Source: Microbacteriaceae bacterium
GTDB lineage: Bacteria; Actinomycetota; Actinomycetes; Actinomycetales; Microbacteriaceae
Assembly (NCBI GenBank): GCA_025463615.1
Contig: JAODAU010000047.1
Location: 1-5,499 of the forward strand
Length of the DNA stretch: 5,499 nt
Reading direction: 5' to 3'
Under the pieces are notes generated by a model. The model saw only the letters and a program-made list of their open reading frames with translations. It did no database searches and was not told the DNA's origin. The position numbers and the translations under genes are program-made. Each line of letters starts with the position of its first letter. Position 1 is the first letter of the stretch. Positions 4,028 to 5,499 of this stretch are shown in pieces.

Positions 4028-5499
4028 CTACAGGCCCGGCACGTGGCGGATGTTGGAGCGCACCAGCTGCACGGCCTCCCCGGCCCCGCCGCCGAGCACG
4101 ATCTTCGACACGGCGAGCGAGAATCCCTTGACCTGCTCGCCCGTGATAGCCGACGGCAGGGACAGCGCGAGCGGGTCGGTCACCACGTCGACGAGCGAGG
4201 GGCCGGGGTGCGCGAGGGCGGCGGTGAGGGCGGATTCCAGCATCCGCGGGTCCTCGACGCGCTGGGCCTGGAAGCCGAGCGCGGTGGCGACCGCGGCGTA
4301 GTCCACGGAGGGCACGTCCACGCCGAAGTCGGGGAACCCGTCGACGAGCATCTCGAGCTTGACGAGCCCCAGGGTCGAGTTGTTGAACACCACGATCGTG
4401 ATCGGCAGGTCGTATGCCGCCACGGTGATGAGCTCGCCGAGCAGCATCGAGATGCCGCCGTCGCCCGAGATCGTGACCACCTGGCGGTCGGGGTACGCGA
4501 CCTGCGCGCCGATCGCCTGCGGCACGGCGTTGGCCATCGACCCGTGCAGGAACGACCCGATGATGCGCCTGCGGCCGTTGGGCGTGATGTACCGCGCCTG
4601 CCAGACGTTGCCCATGCCGGTGTCGGCGATCACGATCGCGTCATCGGAGAGCAGGTCGTCCAGTGTGGAGACGGCGAACTCGGGGTGGATCGGCGTGGTG
4701 TTCGAGACGTCGGTGTACTTGCCGACCGGCCCCTCGAGCAGCCGGTGGTGCCGGTCGAGCGTCTTCTCCAGGAACCTCCGGTTCTTCTTGCGCGTCACGA
4801 GGGGCGTGAGCGCGGCCAGTGTGGCGAGCACGTCGCCGTGGACCGGGAGCGTGACGGATGCCCGGCACCCCAGCACCGACGGGTCCGAGTCGACCTGCGC
4901 GATGGTGACCTTCTTCGCGTCGGGCAGGAACTGCTCGTACGGGAAGTCGGTGCCGAGCAGGATCACCAGGTCGGCGTCGTGGATGCCGGCGTGCGCGGCC
5001 CCGTAGCCGAGCAGCCCGGTCATGCCGACGTCGAAGGGGTTGTCGTACTGGATCCACTGCTTTCCGCGCAGCGAGTGCCCGATCGGCGCGGCGATGAGAT
5101 CCGCGAACGCGATCACCTCGTCGTGGGCTCCCTCCACCCCGGCGCCGGCGAAGATCGCCACGGTCTTGGCTTTGTCGATGGCGGCGGCGAGGGCCGCGAC
5201 ATCCTCTGCGGCGGGAACGACGGATGGCGCGCCCGGCAGCACGAACGCCGGTGCAGCCCCGACGGCCTCGAACTCGGCGACGTCGCCCGGGATCGTCACG
5301 ACGGCGACGCCGCGAAGCCCCACCGCGTGCCGCAGCGCCGAGTTGATGACCCGTGGCGCCTGCGCAGCGGTGGAGATGAGCTCGCGGTAGTTGCTGCACT
5401 CGACGAACAGGCGATCCGGGTGGGTCTCCTGGAAGTAGCTGCTGCCGATCTCGGCGCTCGGGATGTGGCTGGCGATCGCGAGCACCGGCGCGCCGGATC
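4028..5499 (-). CDS. poxB: Pyruvate:quinone oxidoreductase (pyruvate oxidase, PoxB type), N-terminus missing
   Basis: About 489 C-terminal residues are visible of a protein normally near 575, so some 90 N-terminal residues lie beyond the right edge. The enzyme oxidatively decarboxylates pyruvate to acetate and CO2 and passes electrons to membrane quinone (EC 1.2.5.1), using thiamine diphosphate and FAD. The sequence tracks E. coli PoxB closely: LAIASHIPSAEIGS and YFQETHP near the start of the fragment, LRGKQWIQYDNPFDVGMTGLLG in the FAD-binding middle domain, IIGSFLHGSMANAVPQAIGA, and the thiamine-diphosphate motif SGDGG...NN beginning near fragment residue 344. The C-terminal EQVKGFSL segment leads into the tail that in E. 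coli PoxB mediates membrane activation. The catalytic N-terminal glutamate lies outside the window. Actinobacteria use menaquinone, so that is the probable acceptor. An acetolactate synthase is excluded by the KGFSL tail and FLHGSMANA. A hairpin follows the stop. Confidence 0.93.
   Translation of the reverse strand, partial: SGAPVLAIASHIPSAEIGSSYFQETHPDRLFVECSNYRELISTAAQAPRVINSALRHAVGLRGVAVVTIPGDVAEFEAVGAAPAFVLPGAPSVVPAAEDVAALAAAIDKAKTVAIFAGAGVEGAHDEVIAFADLIAAPIGHSLRGKQWIQYDNPFDVGMTGLLGYGAAHAGIHDADLVILLGTDFPYEQFLPDAKKVTIAQVDSDPSVLGCRASVTLPVHGDVLATLAALTPLVTRKKNRRFLEKTLDRHHRLLEGPVGKYTDVSNTTPIHPEFAVSTLDDLLSDDAIVIADTGMGNVWQARYITPNGRRRIIGSFLHGSMANAVPQAIGAQVAYPDRQVVTISGDGGISMLLGELITVAAYDLPITIVVFNNSTLGLVKLEMLVDGFPDFGVDVPSVDYAAVATALGFQAQRVEDPRMLESALTAALAHPGPSLVDVVTDPLALSLPSAITGEQVKGFSLAVSKIVLGGGAGEAVQLVRSNIRHVPGL

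Noticed and set aside
3427..4131. Plus-strand open frame of 234 codons opposite the channel and the poxB end
   Set aside because: It is very rich in Arg, Gln, His and Asp with no domain-like pattern, and lies antisense to a channel with an intact selectivity filter.
4359..5390. Plus-strand open frames opposite poxB
   Set aside because: PoxB similarity is continuous on the minus strand throughout; the antisense frames show no family motif.
5485..5496. Perfect 12-bp palindrome CCGGCGCGCCGG near the right edge
   Set aside because: It is inside the conserved poxB coding region (Gly-Ala-Pro-Val) and is expected by chance in DNA this rich in G and C.
1..5499. tRNA, rRNA, CRISPR array, insertion sequence or prophage remnant
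   Set aside because: No cloverleaf-like segment, regularly spaced repeats, terminal inverted repeats or transposase/integrase motifs were seen, and nearly all of the window is accounted for by genes.

Overview
The window is high-GC, gene-dense DNA with GTG starts, very short intergenic gaps and -10-like TANNNT hexamers sitting directly in front of start codons. This fits an actinobacterium, most likely of the Microbacteriaceae; that placement rests on base composition, start-site style and protein flavour only. There is no RNA gene, insertion sequence, CRISPR array or other sign of recent transfer. No intergenic gap exceeds about 60 bases.

Layout from left to right. Positions 1-442 (minus) hold the N-terminal third of an M18-family aminopeptidase. 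It is divergent from an Eis-like GNAT acetyltransferase at 495-1811 (plus), and the two share a 52-bp intergenic promoter region. The acetyltransferase converges, with a 13-nt gap, on a DarT-like ADP-ribosyltransferase (DUF4433) at 1825-2571 (minus). Upstream of that on the same strand lie a DUF4287/DUF5655 protein (2630-3193) and a six-transmembrane potassium channel (3190-3975), which overlap by the four bases ATGA. Further upstream is a PoxB-type pyruvate:quinone oxidoreductase (4028 to the right edge, N-terminus missing), which ends just before a GC-rich hairpin.

The aminopeptidase, acetyltransferase and PoxB look like ordinary chromosomal genes. The channel, DUF4287/DUF5655 and darT-like genes run in one direction. 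The first two are translationally overlapped, and all three carry the heptamer GAAACCC just upstream of their starts. For darT and the DUF gene this extends to an identical decamer beside a palindrome that overlaps a candidate -10. This suggests, without proving, some shared control.

The most interesting element is the DarT-like protein. It keeps the signature motifs of the DNA thymidine ADP-ribosyltransferase family, including the candidate catalytic glutamate, and adds an N-terminal Cys/His cluster that resembles a zinc knuckle. No DarG-type macrodomain antitoxin is encoded in this window.
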